Positions 17,124 to 26,540 of a DNA stretch of 64,000 nt are shown one piece after another (positions within the stretch are counted from its first letter, which is position 1; each line of letters starts with the position of its first letter). This stretch comes from Rhodobiaceae bacterium (GTDB taxonomy: Bacteria; Pseudomonadota; Alphaproteobacteria; Rhizobiales; Tepidamorphaceae): the NCBI GenBank assembly GCA_020637855.1, contig JACKJR010000001.1, forward strand, positions 124,001-188,000. The letters run 5' to 3'. The notes under the pieces are model-generated. The model was given only the letters and a program-made list of their open reading frames with translations, was not told the DNA's origin and did not search any database. A program made the position numbers and the translations under genes.

Positions 17124-18527
17124 GTGCGGTACGTAAGCACAAGAGGAGAGGCGCCGGCGCTTGGCTTTGCCGATGTGGTGCTGGCGGGCCTTGCCCGTGA
17201 TGGCGGGCTCTATGTCCCGGAAACCTATCCGCAGCTCGATGCGGCAACGATCGCCGGTTTCGACGGCAGGCCGTATGCGGAAGTCGCCGAAGCGGTCATC
17301 TCGCCTTTCGTGGGCGGGGAGATCGAAGCGACAGCTCTTTCTGCGATGATACGCGAAGCCTACGCCACATTTCGCCACCCTGCGGTAACGCCGCTTGTCC
17401 AGCTTGATAGCGGCAAGTGGCTGATGGAGATGTTCCATGGCCCCACACTCGCTTTCAAGGACGTGGCGATGCAGCTTCTCGCGCGCATCATGGACCACGT
17501 GCTGGAGACGCGGGATCAGCGTGCAACGATCGTTGGCGCGACTTCGGGCGACACCGGCGGCGCCGCGATCGAGGCGTTTCGCGGGCGCGCCCGTACCGAT
17601 GTCTTTATCCTGTTTCCCACAGGACGCGTGTCCGATGTCCAGCGCCGGCAGATGACGACGGTTGGCGATGCCAACGTTCATGCCCTGTCGATTGACGGCA
17701 ATTTCGACGATTGCCAGCGGATCGTGAAATCCATGTTCGTGAACTCCGGGTTCCGCGATGCGGTTGCGCTGTCGGGTGTCAACTCGATAAACTGGGGCCG
17801 GATCGTCGCCCAGGCAGTCTATTATTTCACCTCCGCCGCAGCCCTTGGCGCCCCCCACCGCAAGGTCGCCTTCTCCGTGCCGACAGGAAACTTCGGCGAT
17901 GTGCTGGCCGGTTACGTGGCGCAGCGCATGGGGCTGCCAATCGATCGCCTGATCGTTGCCACCAATGTCAACGACATCCTCAAGCGCACGCTCGATACCG
18001 GGCGTTCCGAGGTGCGTGGCGTGACCGCAACCGCAAGTCCGAGCATGGACATCCAGGTGTCGAGCAATTTCGAGCGCCTGCTGTTTGAGGAATCAGACCG
18101 CGATGCGGCAGCCGTCCGCGCCATGATGGCGGGCCAGGCGCAATCGGGCATGTTCACGATTCCTGAGTCCACCCTGGCTGGCATCCGCAAGCGTTTCGAT
18201 TCTGAACGCTGCGATGAAGCCTGTACCGCGGAAATTCAGGCGGAACTGCTCAAATCCGCCGGTTACCTTGCCGATCCGCATACCGCGGTCGGTTTTGCCG
18301 GAGCAAGGAGCTATGCTGGCCAGGCACCGGTTGTGACGCTGTCGACGGCGCATCCGGCAAAATTCCCTGACGCCACACGCGAGGCGACCGGTGTGACGCC
18401 GGGCCTGCCGGACTGGTTGTCCGATCTGCATGAGCGCGAGGAACGCATGACGCGCTTGGCCGCAGACCAGAAGGCCGTCGAGGACCATATTCTGGCGCAT
18501 GCGCGCGCCGCGAAGGAAAGTGTATGA
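17124..18527 (+). CDS. thrC: threonine synthase
   Basis: PLP enzyme converting O-phosphohomoserine to threonine, 467 aa, matching the long class of threonine synthases. The PLP lysine is K112 in FHGPTLAFKDVAMQ, and the phosphate-binding SGDTGGAA loop follows. It uses a GTG start. The thrB partner is 8 kb away on the other strand. The stop overlaps the M16 peptidase start by four bases (ATGA). Confidence 0.97.
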   Translation: MRYVSTRGEAPALGFADVVLAGLARDGGLYVPETYPQLDAATIAGFDGRPYAEVAEAVISPFVGGEIEATALSAMIREAYATFRHPAVTPLVQLDSGKWLMEMFHGPTLAFKDVAMQLLARIMDHVLETRDQRATIVGATSGDTGGAAIEAFRGRARTDVFILFPTGRVSDVQRRQMTTVGDANVHALSIDGNFDDCQRIVKSMFVNSGFRDAVALSGVNSINWGRIVAQAVYYFTSAAALGAPHRKVAFSVPTGNFGDVLAGYVAQRMGLPIDRLIVATNVNDILKRTLDTGRSEVRGVTATASPSMDIQVSSNFERLLFEESDRDAAAVRAMMAGQAQSGMFTIPESTLAGIRKRFDSERCDEACTAEIQAELLKSAGYLADPHTAVGFAGARSYAGQAPVVTLSTAHPAKFPDATREATGVTPGLPDWLSDLHEREERMTRLAADQKAVEDHILAHARAAKESV

Positions 18528-19801
18528 ACGATTTTGTCCGCATGACGCAGCTCGATAATGGCATCCGCGTCGTCACCGAAACCATGCCGCACCTGAAGAC
18601 GGCTTCTCTTGGCATCTGGGCGGGTACAGGCGCGCGCAACGAGGCTGCCCGCGAGCACGGCATTTCACATCTGCTGGAACACATGGCCTTCAAAGGCACC
18701 GAACGCCGCTCGGCGGTGCAGATCGCCGAGGAGATCGAACAGGTCGGCGGTGATCTCAACGCCATGACAGGCCACGAAAGCACCGCCTATTACGCGCGCG
18801 TTCTGGCCGAGGACGTGCCGCTGGGTCTCGACATTCTCGCCGACATCCTGACGCATTCTATCTTCGATGAAACCGAGCTTGTCCGCGAGCAGAACGTCAT
18901 CGTGCAGGAAATCGGGGCGGCCTACGACACGCCCGACGACATCGTCCATGACCTGTTCCAGGAGGCAGCCTTCGATGGGCAGATTCTTGGCCGGCCGATC
19001 CTCGGCACACCCGAAACCGTGCGCGGTTTTTCGCCTGCCGACCTCAATGCTTATCTGGATGGACACTATCGCGGGCCGGACATGATCGTTGCCGCTGCAG
19101 GAGCCGTGGATCACGACCGTATTGTCGATCAGGCGGCGGAACTTCTCGGCGATGTTTCGTCGCAAAAGGGACCGGAGCCCGAAGCCGGACGGTTCACGGG
19201 CGGCGAACGCCGCGACATACGCAATCTCGAACAGGCCAACATCGTTCTGGGCTTTCCCGCGCCCGCCATTGACGATCCTGATTTCTACGTCGCCCGCGCT
19301 GCGGCCGGCGTTCTTGGCGGAGGTATGTCGTCTCGCTTGTTCCAGGAAGTGCGCGAGAAACGCGGCCTGTGCTATTCGATCTATGCGTTCTCGATGGCTT
19401 TCCGCGACACAGGTCTTCTGGCGGTCAGCGCGGCAACGGGCGCGGAAGATTTGCGCGAACTTGTCGATGTAACGGTTGCGGAGCTTCAGCGCGCTTCCGA
19501 AGGCGTCGAATCCACGGAGACTGAGCGCGCCAAAATGCAGCTCAAGGCCTCTATCCTGATGAGCCAGGAAAGCCCGTCGAGCCGCGCCGGCCAGCTTGCG
19601 CGGCAATTGCTGATGCTGGGCCGTACGGTGCCCTCTGACGAGATCGTCGCACGTATCGATGAGGTGACCCCGGAATCTGTTTCGACCTTCCTGAAGGGGG
19701 CTTTGGCGCATCTGCCGGCACTTTCTGCTGTGGGGCCGGTCGGCGTGCTTGATCCGGTGGCCGATATCGCGAAACAATTGGGTGCCAGGCAAGCGGCATA
19801 G
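18524..19801 (+). CDS. M16 family zinc peptidase (processing-peptidase-like)
   Basis: 425-aa M16 peptidase related to the mitochondrial processing peptidase beta subunit. The inverted zinc motif HLLEH is at residues 49-53, and the distal Glu of the family lies in VIVQEIGAAYDTPDD. A second non-catalytic M16 domain follows, with the conserved GGGMSSRLFQEVREKRGL. The overlap with thrC indicates co-transcription, the same pairing as in many alphaproteobacteria. The natural substrate is unknown. Confidence 0.95.
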   Translation: MNDFVRMTQLDNGIRVVTETMPHLKTASLGIWAGTGARNEAAREHGISHLLEHMAFKGTERRSAVQIAEEIEQVGGDLNAMTGHESTAYYARVLAEDVPLGLDILADILTHSIFDETELVREQNVIVQEIGAAYDTPDDIVHDLFQEAAFDGQILGRPILGTPETVRGFSPADLNAYLDGHYRGPDMIVAAAGAVDHDRIVDQAAELLGDVSSQKGPEPEAGRFTGGERRDIRNLEQANIVLGFPAPAIDDPDFYVARAAAGVLGGGMSSRLFQEVREKRGLCYSIYAFSMAFRDTGLLAVSAATGAEDLRELVDVTVAELQRASEGVESTETERAKMQLKASILMSQESPSSRAGQLARQLLMLGRTVPSDEIVARIDEVTPESVSTFLKGALAHLPALSAVGPVGVLDPVADIAKQLGARQAA

Positions 19802-19820
19802 GCAGAAGGTAGGCGCGCAG

Positions 19821-20414
19821 ATGGTGTTCCTGCGATCGGTGAGCAGTGATTTCGGGCCGATGGTTTATGCCGAAGGCATAAGGCTGCGCGCGCCCCAGCT
19901 CGCGGACTATGCCGTATGGGCGGAATTGCGCGCCCGCAGCCGGGCATTCCTGACACCCTGGGAGCCGTCCTGGCCGTCGGACGATCTGACGCGCGCGTCC
20001 TTCCGCCGGCGCATACGCCGTTATGTTCAGGAAATCCGCGAGGACTTGTCCTATCCCTTTTTCGCCTTCAGCGAAGACACCGGCGAGTTGCTGGGCGGGA
20101 TCACGCTCGGCAACGTGCGCCGCGGTGTGACCCAGTCCGCCGCCATGGGCTACTGGATCGGAGAGCCGCACGCCAATAGCGGCTTCATGAGCCGGATTGT
20201 TCCCGCCGTAACGGAATTTGCATTCTCGCGCCTGCGCCTTCACCGGGTCGAAGCGGCTTGTCTTCCTACCAATACGGCGTCTATACGCCTGCTTGAGAAA
20301 TCCGGGTTCACCCAGGAGGGGTACGCCCGGCGATACCTGTGTATAAATGGCGCGTGGCAGGACCATCTCCTCTACGCGATGGTTCACGACGATCCGCGCC
20401 TGTTAGCGCGGTAA
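19821..20414 (+). CDS. GNAT family acetyltransferase (RimJ-like)
   Basis: 197-aa GNAT of the RimJ/RimL ribosomal-protein type: an N-terminal LRAPQLADYAVWAELRARSR segment, MGYWIGEPHANSGFMS in the CoA-binding region and the late motif LPTNTASIRLLEKSGF. An ATG at 19821 is chosen; an earlier in-frame start would overlap the peptidase gene. In this neighbourhood it is the usual gene after the M16 peptidase. The exact substrate (possibly a ribosomal protein N-terminus) is inferred from the family only. Confidence 0.88.
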   Translation: MVFLRSVSSDFGPMVYAEGIRLRAPQLADYAVWAELRARSRAFLTPWEPSWPSDDLTRASFRRRIRRYVQEIREDLSYPFFAFSEDTGELLGGITLGNVRRGVTQSAAMGYWIGEPHANSGFMSRIVPAVTEFAFSRLRLHRVEAACLPTNTASIRLLEKSGFTQEGYARRYLCINGAWQDHLLYAMVHDDPRLLAR

Positions 20415-20471
20415 TTTCATGCCCGGCTGGAGTAATTGCGTTTGTCCGGATCAACGCACGCGCGGTCGAAG

Positions 20472-23363
20472 ATGAAGAGCCCGGCGCCTTGGGCGCTCTT
20501 CGGGTTTGTTTTCGCGTGCCTTTCGTTTGTTCTTGCGCTTGCCGCGCCGGCACATGCGCTCGATACGGTGACGGTAAGGCCGGAAGCCGCCGCGATCGAT
20601 CTCACCCACACGGTCGATGAGTGGCCCCGCCACGGCGATCGCATCCAGGTATCAACCGCACCGGGCCCCGACGGGATTGTCCGGCGTATCGAGGTGCGCG
20701 CCAGCGAAACCGGCAAGACGGCCTCCTGGGTTGTCTTTGCGCTTGGCAACAACTCCGACGAACAGCTCGACCGCATCCTTGTCGCGCCGCATTTCCGTCT
20801 TGCCGGGTCCGGTGTGCTGCGTCCCGATCTGGGGAGCTCCCGCATCGCCGCGATTACCCCGAGCCAGGGGTTCAGGCCGGATCGGCAGGAAGCCCCCGAT
20901 GCCGATATTTACCTGATCACGCTGGATCCCGGCACGGTCGTCACCTATGTCGTCGAGCTGACCGGCGACCGGTTGCCCCAGCTCAGGCTGTGGAAGGAGG
21001 AGGCCTACAAGGACAAGGCCAACTCGCTGACGCTCTATCAGGGCATGGTTCTCGGTATCGCGGGTCTGCTGGCCTTGTTCCTGACGATCCTTTTCGTCGT
21101 GCGCGGCACGATGATGTTCCCGGCAGCCGCCGCGATGGCCTGGGCGGTGCTCGCCTACATGTGCATCGATTTCGGCTTCTGGCATAAGCTGTTTTCCGTC
21201 ACCCGCGCGGACGACCAGCTGTTCCGCGCCAGTGCCGAGACGATCATTGCGGGTTCTCTGGTCCTGTTCTTTTTCGTTTACCTCGGCTTCGGCAAGTGGC
21301 GTTTGCGGCTGCTGACGGCGGTGGTCATCTGGTGCGGTATCATCGCCCTGATCCTGGCGCTCGCCGCGATCGACCCTTCAACGGCTGCCGGGCTGTCGCG
21401 CATGATTCTTGGCATAGCCGGTATTGCCGGTCTTGTGGTCCTGCTGTTTCTCTCGTTGCGCGGCTACGATCGCGCGATCCTGCTCGTGCCGACCTGGTTG
21501 CTATTGCTGGGCTGGCTGTTCGGCAGCTGGTTGATTGTCACCGGGCGCATTGAGAACGACCTCGCCGCACCGGCATTGAATGGCGGCATGGCGCTGGTCA
21601 TTCTGCTGATCGGCCTGACCGTGATGCAGCATGCCTTTGCCGGCGTTGCCATTGGCACCGGCTTCCTGCCTGACCTGCAGCGTAAGGCGTTGGCGCTGAT
21701 TGGCGCCGGCGACTATGTCTTCGACTGGGATGTCGCGCGCGACCGCTTGTTCGTCGGCAGCGAGATCGCGGATAGGCTCGGTGTGTCGTCCGAACAGATC
21801 AACGGTTCTGTGCGCAAGTGGCACGATGTTCTCCATGCTGCCGACAGGGACCGCTTCCGCGCAACGCTGGAAACCGTGGTCGAGCTGCGCCGTGGCCGTG
21901 TACAGCAGGACATCCGCCTGCGATCTGCTGACGGCCACTACCTGTGGGTGCGAACCAAGCTGCGTCCCATCCTTGGTGCGGATGGGGAAATCCAGCGCAT
22001 CGTCGGGACGCTGACGGACATTACCGACGCCAAGACATCCGAAGAACGGCTGCTGCACGATGCGGTTCATGACAACCTGACCGGCTTGCCGAACCGCGAA
22101 CTGTTCCTCGACCGCCTCGATGCTTCGCTCATGCGGGCCCGCGATGGTGAGGGTCCCAACCCGGCCGTTTTCGTCATCGACATCGACAAGTTCCGGCAGG
22201 TCAACGATTCCATCGGCATCGCCGGCGGTGATGGCGTGCTGCTGACACTGGCCCGCAGGCTGCAACGCCTGTTGAAGCCGCAGGACACGCTTGCGCGCCT
22301 TTCTGGTGATCAATTCGGTCTCATCCTTGTCTCCGAGACGGAAACCGCGCGTGTCGAAGCGCTGGCGGAAGGGGCTCGCAAGGCGGTGCGCGCGCCGATG
22401 AGTTTTGCCGGCAAGGAGATGTTCCTGACCGCAACGATCGGTATTGCCAAATTCGACGGCTCCAAGCGCCGCCGCGAGGAACTGCTCGAGGATGCCGAGA
22501 TCGCCATGTTCTACGCCAAGCGTCTTGGCCCCGACCGTACCGAGAGCTACCGCCCGATCATGCGGTCATCCGGTGCAGACCGGCTGTCCATGTCGAGTGA
22601 ATTACGCCGTTCGATCCAGGCCGGCGAGATCGATCTGGTGTATCAGCCGATTGTGCGTCTTGCCGACAAGCGCATCGCCGGTTTCGAAGCGCTTGCACGC
22701 TGGAACCATCCGCGTTTCGGGCGACTCAATCCGCAGGAGTTCATCGAGATTGCCGAAGAGAACGGTCTGATCGTCGAAATCGGCCTGCTGGCGATGGACA
22801 AGGCAGCCAGTCAGCTCACCGCATGGCAGAAGACAGTCGGCGAGGAGCGGCAGATTTTCGCCAGCGTCAATATGTCCAGCAAGCAGTTGCTTCGGCACGA
22901 TCTCGTCAACGATGTGAAATCGGTGCTGACCCGTAACGGGCTGGATGCCGGCGCGCTTAAGCTGGAACTGACCGAATCCATCGTCATGGAAAACCCCGAG
23001 CACGCCGCCAAGATTCTCGCCAAGGTACGCGAGACGGGAGCCGGTCTTGCGCTCGACGATTTCGGTACCGGCTATTCCTCGCTGAGCTATCTGCAGCGCT
23101 TTCCGTTCGACACCGTGAAGATCGACAAGTCCTTCGTGCGCCAGAACGGATCCGGTGCGCGGCCGGTCATCCTGAAGTCCATGGTCGGGCTTGCCCATGA
23201 CCTTGGCATGGATGTGGTTGCGGAAGGCGCGGAATCGGACCGCGATGCTGCGGAACTGGCAACCCTCGGCTGCGAATTCGCGCAGGGCTATTATTTCGGC
23301 CGCCCGATGTCGGCCGACGAGGCGCATCGGCTTCTCGCCTACAACTCCAATACAAAACACTGA
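20472..23363 (+). CDS. membrane-bound GGDEF/EAL protein with PAS domain
   Basis: 963-aa cyclic-di-GMP protein: signal peptide (ending APAHA), a periplasmic beta-rich domain to about residue 185, seven or so membrane helices (about 185-395), a PAS/PAC domain (about 410-530), then GGDEF (about 535-690) and EAL (about 705-950). The GGDEF signature is degenerate (SGDQF, residues 611-615), so cyclase activity is doubtful. The EAL domain keeps its key residues: EAL at 739-741, NMSS, ELTES, DDFGTGYSS, the VKIDKSF lysine and VAEGAE. It is therefore probably a phosphodiesterase. The ATG at 20472 gives a good signal peptide; a TTG at 20436 is the alternative. Confidence 0.92.
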   Translation: MKSPAPWALFGFVFACLSFVLALAAPAHALDTVTVRPEAAAIDLTHTVDEWPRHGDRIQVSTAPGPDGIVRRIEVRASETGKTASWVVFALGNNSDEQLDRILVAPHFRLAGSGVLRPDLGSSRIAAITPSQGFRPDRQEAPDADIYLITLDPGTVVTYVVELTGDRLPQLRLWKEEAYKDKANSLTLYQGMVLGIAGLLALFLTILFVVRGTMMFPAAAAMAWAVLAYMCIDFGFWHKLFSVTRADDQLFRASAETIIAGSLVLFFFVYLGFGKWRLRLLTAVVIWCGIIALILALAAIDPSTAAGLSRMILGIAGIAGLVVLLFLSLRGYDRAILLVPTWLLLLGWLFGSWLIVTGRIENDLAAPALNGGMALVILLIGLTVMQHAFAGVAIGTGFLPDLQRKALALIGAGDYVFDWDVARDRLFVGSEIADRLGVSSEQINGSVRKWHDVLHAADRDRFRATLETVVELRRGRVQQDIRLRSADGHYLWVRTKLRPILGADGEIQRIVGTLTDITDAKTSEERLLHDAVHDNLTGLPNRELFLDRLDASLMRARDGEGPNPAVFVIDIDKFRQVNDSIGIAGGDGVLLTLARRLQRLLKPQDTLARLSGDQFGLILVSETETARVEALAEGARKAVRAPMSFAGKEMFLTATIGIAKFDGSKRRREELLEDAEIAMFYAKRLGPDRTESYRPIMRSSGADRLSMSSELRRSIQAGEIDLVYQPIVRLADKRIAGFEALARWNHPRFGRLNPQEFIEIAEENGLIVEIGLLAMDKAASQLTAWQKTVGEERQIFASVNMSSKQLLRHDLVNDVKSVLTRNGLDAGALKLELTESIVMENPEHAAKILAKVRETGAGLALDDFGTGYSSLSYLQRFPFDTVKIDKSFVRQNGSGARPVILKSMVGLAHDLGMDVVAEGAESDRDAAELATLGCEFAQGYYFGRPMSADEAHRLLAYNSNTKH

Positions 23364-23374
23364 CCTGAAGCAGA

Positions 23375-23983
23375 TCAGGCGTGCCCGGCATCGCCTGAGA
23401 GAAAGCCTGGATCGATTCCGATCTTGGCCAACGCCATGTCGTATTTGTCGTCGAGATCATTGCCGAAGATCAGCTCGCGGTCGGCATCGCAATGCAGCCA
23501 GCCGTTGGCCTGTATCTCGCTTTCAAGCTGCCCCGCGCCCCATCCGGCATAGCCCAGCGCCATGAAGGTTGCGCCTGGCCCCGTGCCCATTGCGATCGCC
23601 TTGAGAACGTCGAGTGTTGCCGTCAGCGATACGCCCGTGTCGATTTTCAGCGTCGAGGAGTTGTTGTGATAATCCGGCGAATGCAGAACAAAGCCGCGCC
23701 CGGTTTCAACCGGTCCGCCGGAGTGCACCTTGATACCGCGAACAGACGGATCGGTCAGCCGTTCATGCCCCGCCGGAAGTACTTCCAGTTGCTGCAGGAG
23801 ATCGGGGAAGGAAATATCGTCGGCAAGCTTGTCGACCCGCAATCCCATGGCGCCATCGGGCGAATGGGCGCAGATAAGAATCACCGAGCGGGCAAAACGG
23901 GGATCGGGCATGCCTGGCATCGCAACCAGCATGCGCCCGTGCAGTGGGCCGCGCTCCCTCGCCGTGGGCGTCTCGGATTCCAT
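23375..23983 (-). CDS. YqgE/AlgH family protein (UPF0301)
   Basis: 202-aa protein of the YqgE/AlgH family. Visible family signatures are GRMLVAMPGMPDPRFARSVI at the N-terminus, a GGPV element (VHSGGPVETGRGFVLHS) and the C-terminal YAGWGAGQLESE. Biochemical function is unknown. It converges on the GGDEF/EAL gene with 11 bp between stop codons and is divergent from the DsbD-like gene. Confidence 0.93.
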   Translation of the reverse strand: MESETPTARERGPLHGRMLVAMPGMPDPRFARSVILICAHSPDGAMGLRVDKLADDISFPDLLQQLEVLPAGHERLTDPSVRGIKVHSGGPVETGRGFVLHSPDYHNNSSTLKIDTGVSLTATLDVLKAIAMGTGPGATFMALGYAGWGAGQLESEIQANGWLHCDADRELIFGNDLDDKYDMALAKIGIDPGFLSGDAGHA

Positions 23984-24086
23984 GATTCACACATGGTATC
24001 GGCGCGCGGGCGCCGCGCAAGCCCCTTGGAGGCATAACGCCTTGGTGACGCGCTTGTGTATGCCGCAACACTGGAAAGCCGCAATC

Positions 24087-24935
24087 ATGCGCGCTACTCA
24101 ATCGCTCATGAAAACATATTCCGTGAAATACCTGTTTTCCGCCCTCGTGCTTTGCCTTGCCGTGCCAGCGCAGGCGCAAAGCGTTTCGGGGTGGTCACAA
24201 GGGGCCTATGCGCGGGTGCGGCTGATCAATGCCGGCAATCCCGAGCCCGGCATGTGGCGCGCTGGCCTGGAAATCGATCTTGAGGACGGCTGGAAGACCT
24301 ATTGGCGCTCGCCGGGTGAAACGGGGGTTCCTCCCGTCTTTGACTGGAGCGCCTCGCAAGCGGGCGGCGACATCGAGGTGCGTTGGCCGGTGCCGCACCG
24401 TTTCCTGGATTCAGGGCTGGAATCGATTGGCTACAAGGGTGATGTGATCCTGCCAATCGAGATTCACGTAACCGATGGCGGGGCGCCGCCGGTACTGCGG
24501 CTTGCATTGTCCTATGCGGTTTGCGCCGAGATTTGCGTGCCGGAAGAGGCACAGCTCTCGCTCGATCTGTCAGGCGGAACAAAGCCCCGTGAGCGCCTGG
24601 CGGTTGAGGATTTTCTGGCGCAGGTCCCCGAACGCAGTGCAGGCGCAGCCGTTCTTTCCGCAACCGCCACTGCGGACCGCAGCGAACCTCTGGCTCTGCG
24701 GATTGCAAAGCTGGACGGCGCAGAACCTGAGGAAGTCTTCGTCGAAGGGCCGCAGGACTGGTATCTGCCCGCGCCGGTGCGCAGCGGTGACGCGCTGGGC
24801 ACCGGGGCTATCGTCTACGAGCTGCCCCTGGACGGGCTTCCCGCCAAGGCCGAAGCGCTTGGCACGACGTTGACCGTGACCGCCGTCTATGGTCACAAGG
24901 CGCGCGAAGAAACGATAACCGTCGGTGCGCGCTGA
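24087..24935 (+). CDS. periplasmic DsbD N-terminal-like domain protein
   Basis: 282-aa exported protein. A signal peptide ends VPAQAQS at about residue 31. The mature protein resembles the N-terminal domain of protein-disulfide reductase DsbD/ScsB (motifs WKTYWRSPGETGVPP and SYAVCAEICVPEE). The CAEIC pair is the likely redox site that would accept electrons from a membrane DsbD/CcdA partner. No membrane or thioredoxin domain is attached, so it is a stand-alone domain. The start at 24087 has GGAAAG eight bases upstream; the frame is open further upstream, but that part overlaps yqgE. Confidence 0.82.
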   Translation: MRATQSLMKTYSVKYLFSALVLCLAVPAQAQSVSGWSQGAYARVRLINAGNPEPGMWRAGLEIDLEDGWKTYWRSPGETGVPPVFDWSASQAGGDIEVRWPVPHRFLDSGLESIGYKGDVILPIEIHVTDGGAPPVLRLALSYAVCAEICVPEEAQLSLDLSGGTKPRERLAVEDFLAQVPERSAGAAVLSATATADRSEPLALRIAKLDGAEPEEVFVEGPQDWYLPAPVRSGDALGTGAIVYELPLDGLPAKAEALGTTLTVTAVYGHKAREETITVGAR

Positions 24936-25056
24936 CATCTTTCGCTTTTTCTCATACCCGCGCCGTGACAGTCTGCCGCACCGCGCTATCTGATAGCGTG
25001 CCGCAGCTGAACGCGGCTTTATAAGACAACACTTAGGCAACGGTTACGAGGGCAAC

Positions 25057-25539
25057 ATGATCAAGGTCGGCGAACATCTTCCGGAAGCGGAATTCCCCGT
25101 CAAGACAGCGGACGGGATGGTCAAGCGAAGCGTTTCGGAAATTTTCGGCGGTCGAAAGGTCGCAATGTTTGCTGTGCCTGGCGCGTTTACGGGAACCTGC
25201 CAGAACGTCCACGTGCCCGGTTTCCTGAAAAACGCCGACGCCTTAAAGGCCAAGGGTGTTGACGAAATCGTCTGCGTCGCGGTCAACGATCCCTTCGTGC
25301 TCGCCGCATGGGCCGAGGTTGTGGGCACGAACGGCACCATCACGCTGCTTTCCGACGGCAATGGGACTTTCACCCGTGCCATTGGCCTCAGCATTGATTT
25401 GTCCGCTGGCGGGCTTGGCGAGCGCTCGCGGCGTTACGCGATGCTTGTCGAAGACGGGGTCGTCAAACAACTGAACATTGAGGAAGCACCAGGCAAGGCC
25501 GAAGCTTCCAGCGCCGAGACGCTTCTTTCGCAAATGTGA
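25057..25539 (+). CDS. peroxiredoxin, Prx5 type
   Basis: 160-aa thiol peroxidase. The peroxidatic Cys is C48 in VPGAFTGTC, and a second Cys at C73 (IVCVAVND) is typical of the Prx5/AhpE-like group that often uses glutathione or glutaredoxin; GshA is encoded in the same window. It should reduce hydrogen peroxide and alkyl hydroperoxides in the cytoplasm. The stop is only 3 bp from the stop of the convergent DUF1697 gene. Confidence 0.95.
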   Translation: MIKVGEHLPEAEFPVKTADGMVKRSVSEIFGGRKVAMFAVPGAFTGTCQNVHVPGFLKNADALKAKGVDEIVCVAVNDPFVLAAWAEVVGTNGTITLLSDGNGTFTRAIGLSIDLSAGGLGERSRRYAMLVEDGVVKQLNIEEAPGKAEASSAETLLSQM

Positions 25540-25542
25540 GGA

Positions 25543-26055
25543 TCAGGCTCCGGCCGCCATTTCCGCGAGCTTTGCGACCGTGTTCATGTTGCGCGCGGTG
25601 CCGGCCTTGGCAGCCGGAATCTTCAGTTTCGACCGCCCCATGCCATCGGGGTAGTGGACGTAGATTTCACGGGTTCCCAGCGCCATGATTTCGCTGTCTT
25701 GCCCGGTCGCGCCATCAAGCGCGTCCGGCGGCGGCGCGGCGTCGAGAAAGATCGTGGCGGTGAATTTCGGGTCCTTGTCTGCGAATGGATTGCCGGCGAG
25801 AACACCCGCAATCTCGTCCGCGTCGCGGACGAAGACGCCAACCGGCTTGCCGGCATAATCGGCGAGCCGCGTTTCAAGTGCAGCCTTCACATTTTCAGGT
25901 GGCAATCCGCTTGAGAACACCACGTTGCCGCTGGCGATATAGGTGCGGACATCCTCGAAGCCTGCGTCTGTGCACATCCCGGCGAGATGCGGCATCGCCA
26001 GCCTTCCTGTGCCGCCGACATTCACCGCTCTGAGCAGGGCAACGTAGCGTGTCAT
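25543..26055 (-). CDS. DUF1697 domain-containing protein
   Basis: 170-aa protein of the DUF1697 family, recognised from the N-terminus YVALLRAVNVGG, then ASGNVVFSSG and the late motif TARNMNTVAKLAEM. Its function is unknown. It overlaps the rnhA stop codon by four bases and so is probably the last gene of the thrB-rnhA-DUF1697 unit. Confidence 0.92.
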   Translation of the reverse strand: MTRYVALLRAVNVGGTGRLAMPHLAGMCTDAGFEDVRTYIASGNVVFSSGLPPENVKAALETRLADYAGKPVGVFVRDADEIAGVLAGNPFADKDPKFTATIFLDAAPPPDALDGATGQDSEIMALGTREIYVHYPDGMGRSKLKIPAAKAGTARNMNTVAKLAEMAAGA

Positions 26056-26540
26056 TCCGGAGCGGGTTTTTCAGCTTCGGTGGCCTTGTTCTTTTTCTTC
26101 TTCGGCTTGTACGGCGCCATGCCGTCTCGGGCGAGCTGGTCAGCACGCTCGTTCTCCGGGTGCCCGGCATGGCCCTTAACCCAGTGCCATTCCACCTTGT
26201 GACGGGCCAGCGCCTCTTCCAGCCGCTGCCACAGGTCGACATTCTTGACCGGCTTCTTGTCGGCGGTCTTCCAACCGCGCGCCTTCCATGCCGCAAGCCA
26301 TTCGGTAATACCGTTGCGCACATAGGATGAGTCGGTGAACAGATCGATCGCCACCGGTCGCTTCATCGCCTCCAGCGCCATGATCGCCGCCATCAGCTCC
26401 ATGCGGTTGTTGGTGGTTTCCTGCGCACCGCCTGACAGTTCTTTCTCGGTGCCGTTATAGACCAGCAGTGCCCCCCAGCCGCCGGGGCCCGGATTACCCG
26501 AGCAGGCACCGTCGGTATAGACGCTGACCTGCTGCATCAC
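26052..26540 (-). CDS. rnhA: ribonuclease HI
   Basis: Degrades the RNA strand of RNA-DNA hybrids. 162 aa; all four catalytic acidic residues are at the E. coli positions: D10 (YTDGACSGNPGPGG), E48 (NNRMELMAAI), D70 (TDSSYV) and D134 (ERADQLAR). A short Lys/Pro-rich tail follows. The start overlaps the thrB stop by four bases, the classic rhizobial ispH-thrB-rnhA order. Confidence 0.97.
   Translation of the reverse strand: MMQQVSVYTDGACSGNPGPGGWGALLVYNGTEKELSGGAQETTNNRMELMAAIMALEAMKRPVAIDLFTDSSYVRNGITEWLAAWKARGWKTADKKPVKNVDLWQRLEEALARHKVEWHWVKGHAGHPENERADQLARDGMAPYKPKKKKNKATEAEKPAPE

Noticed and set aside
24056..24283. Alternative short frame near the start of the DsbD-like gene
   Set aside because: Overlaps a gene with signal peptide and family motifs in another frame.
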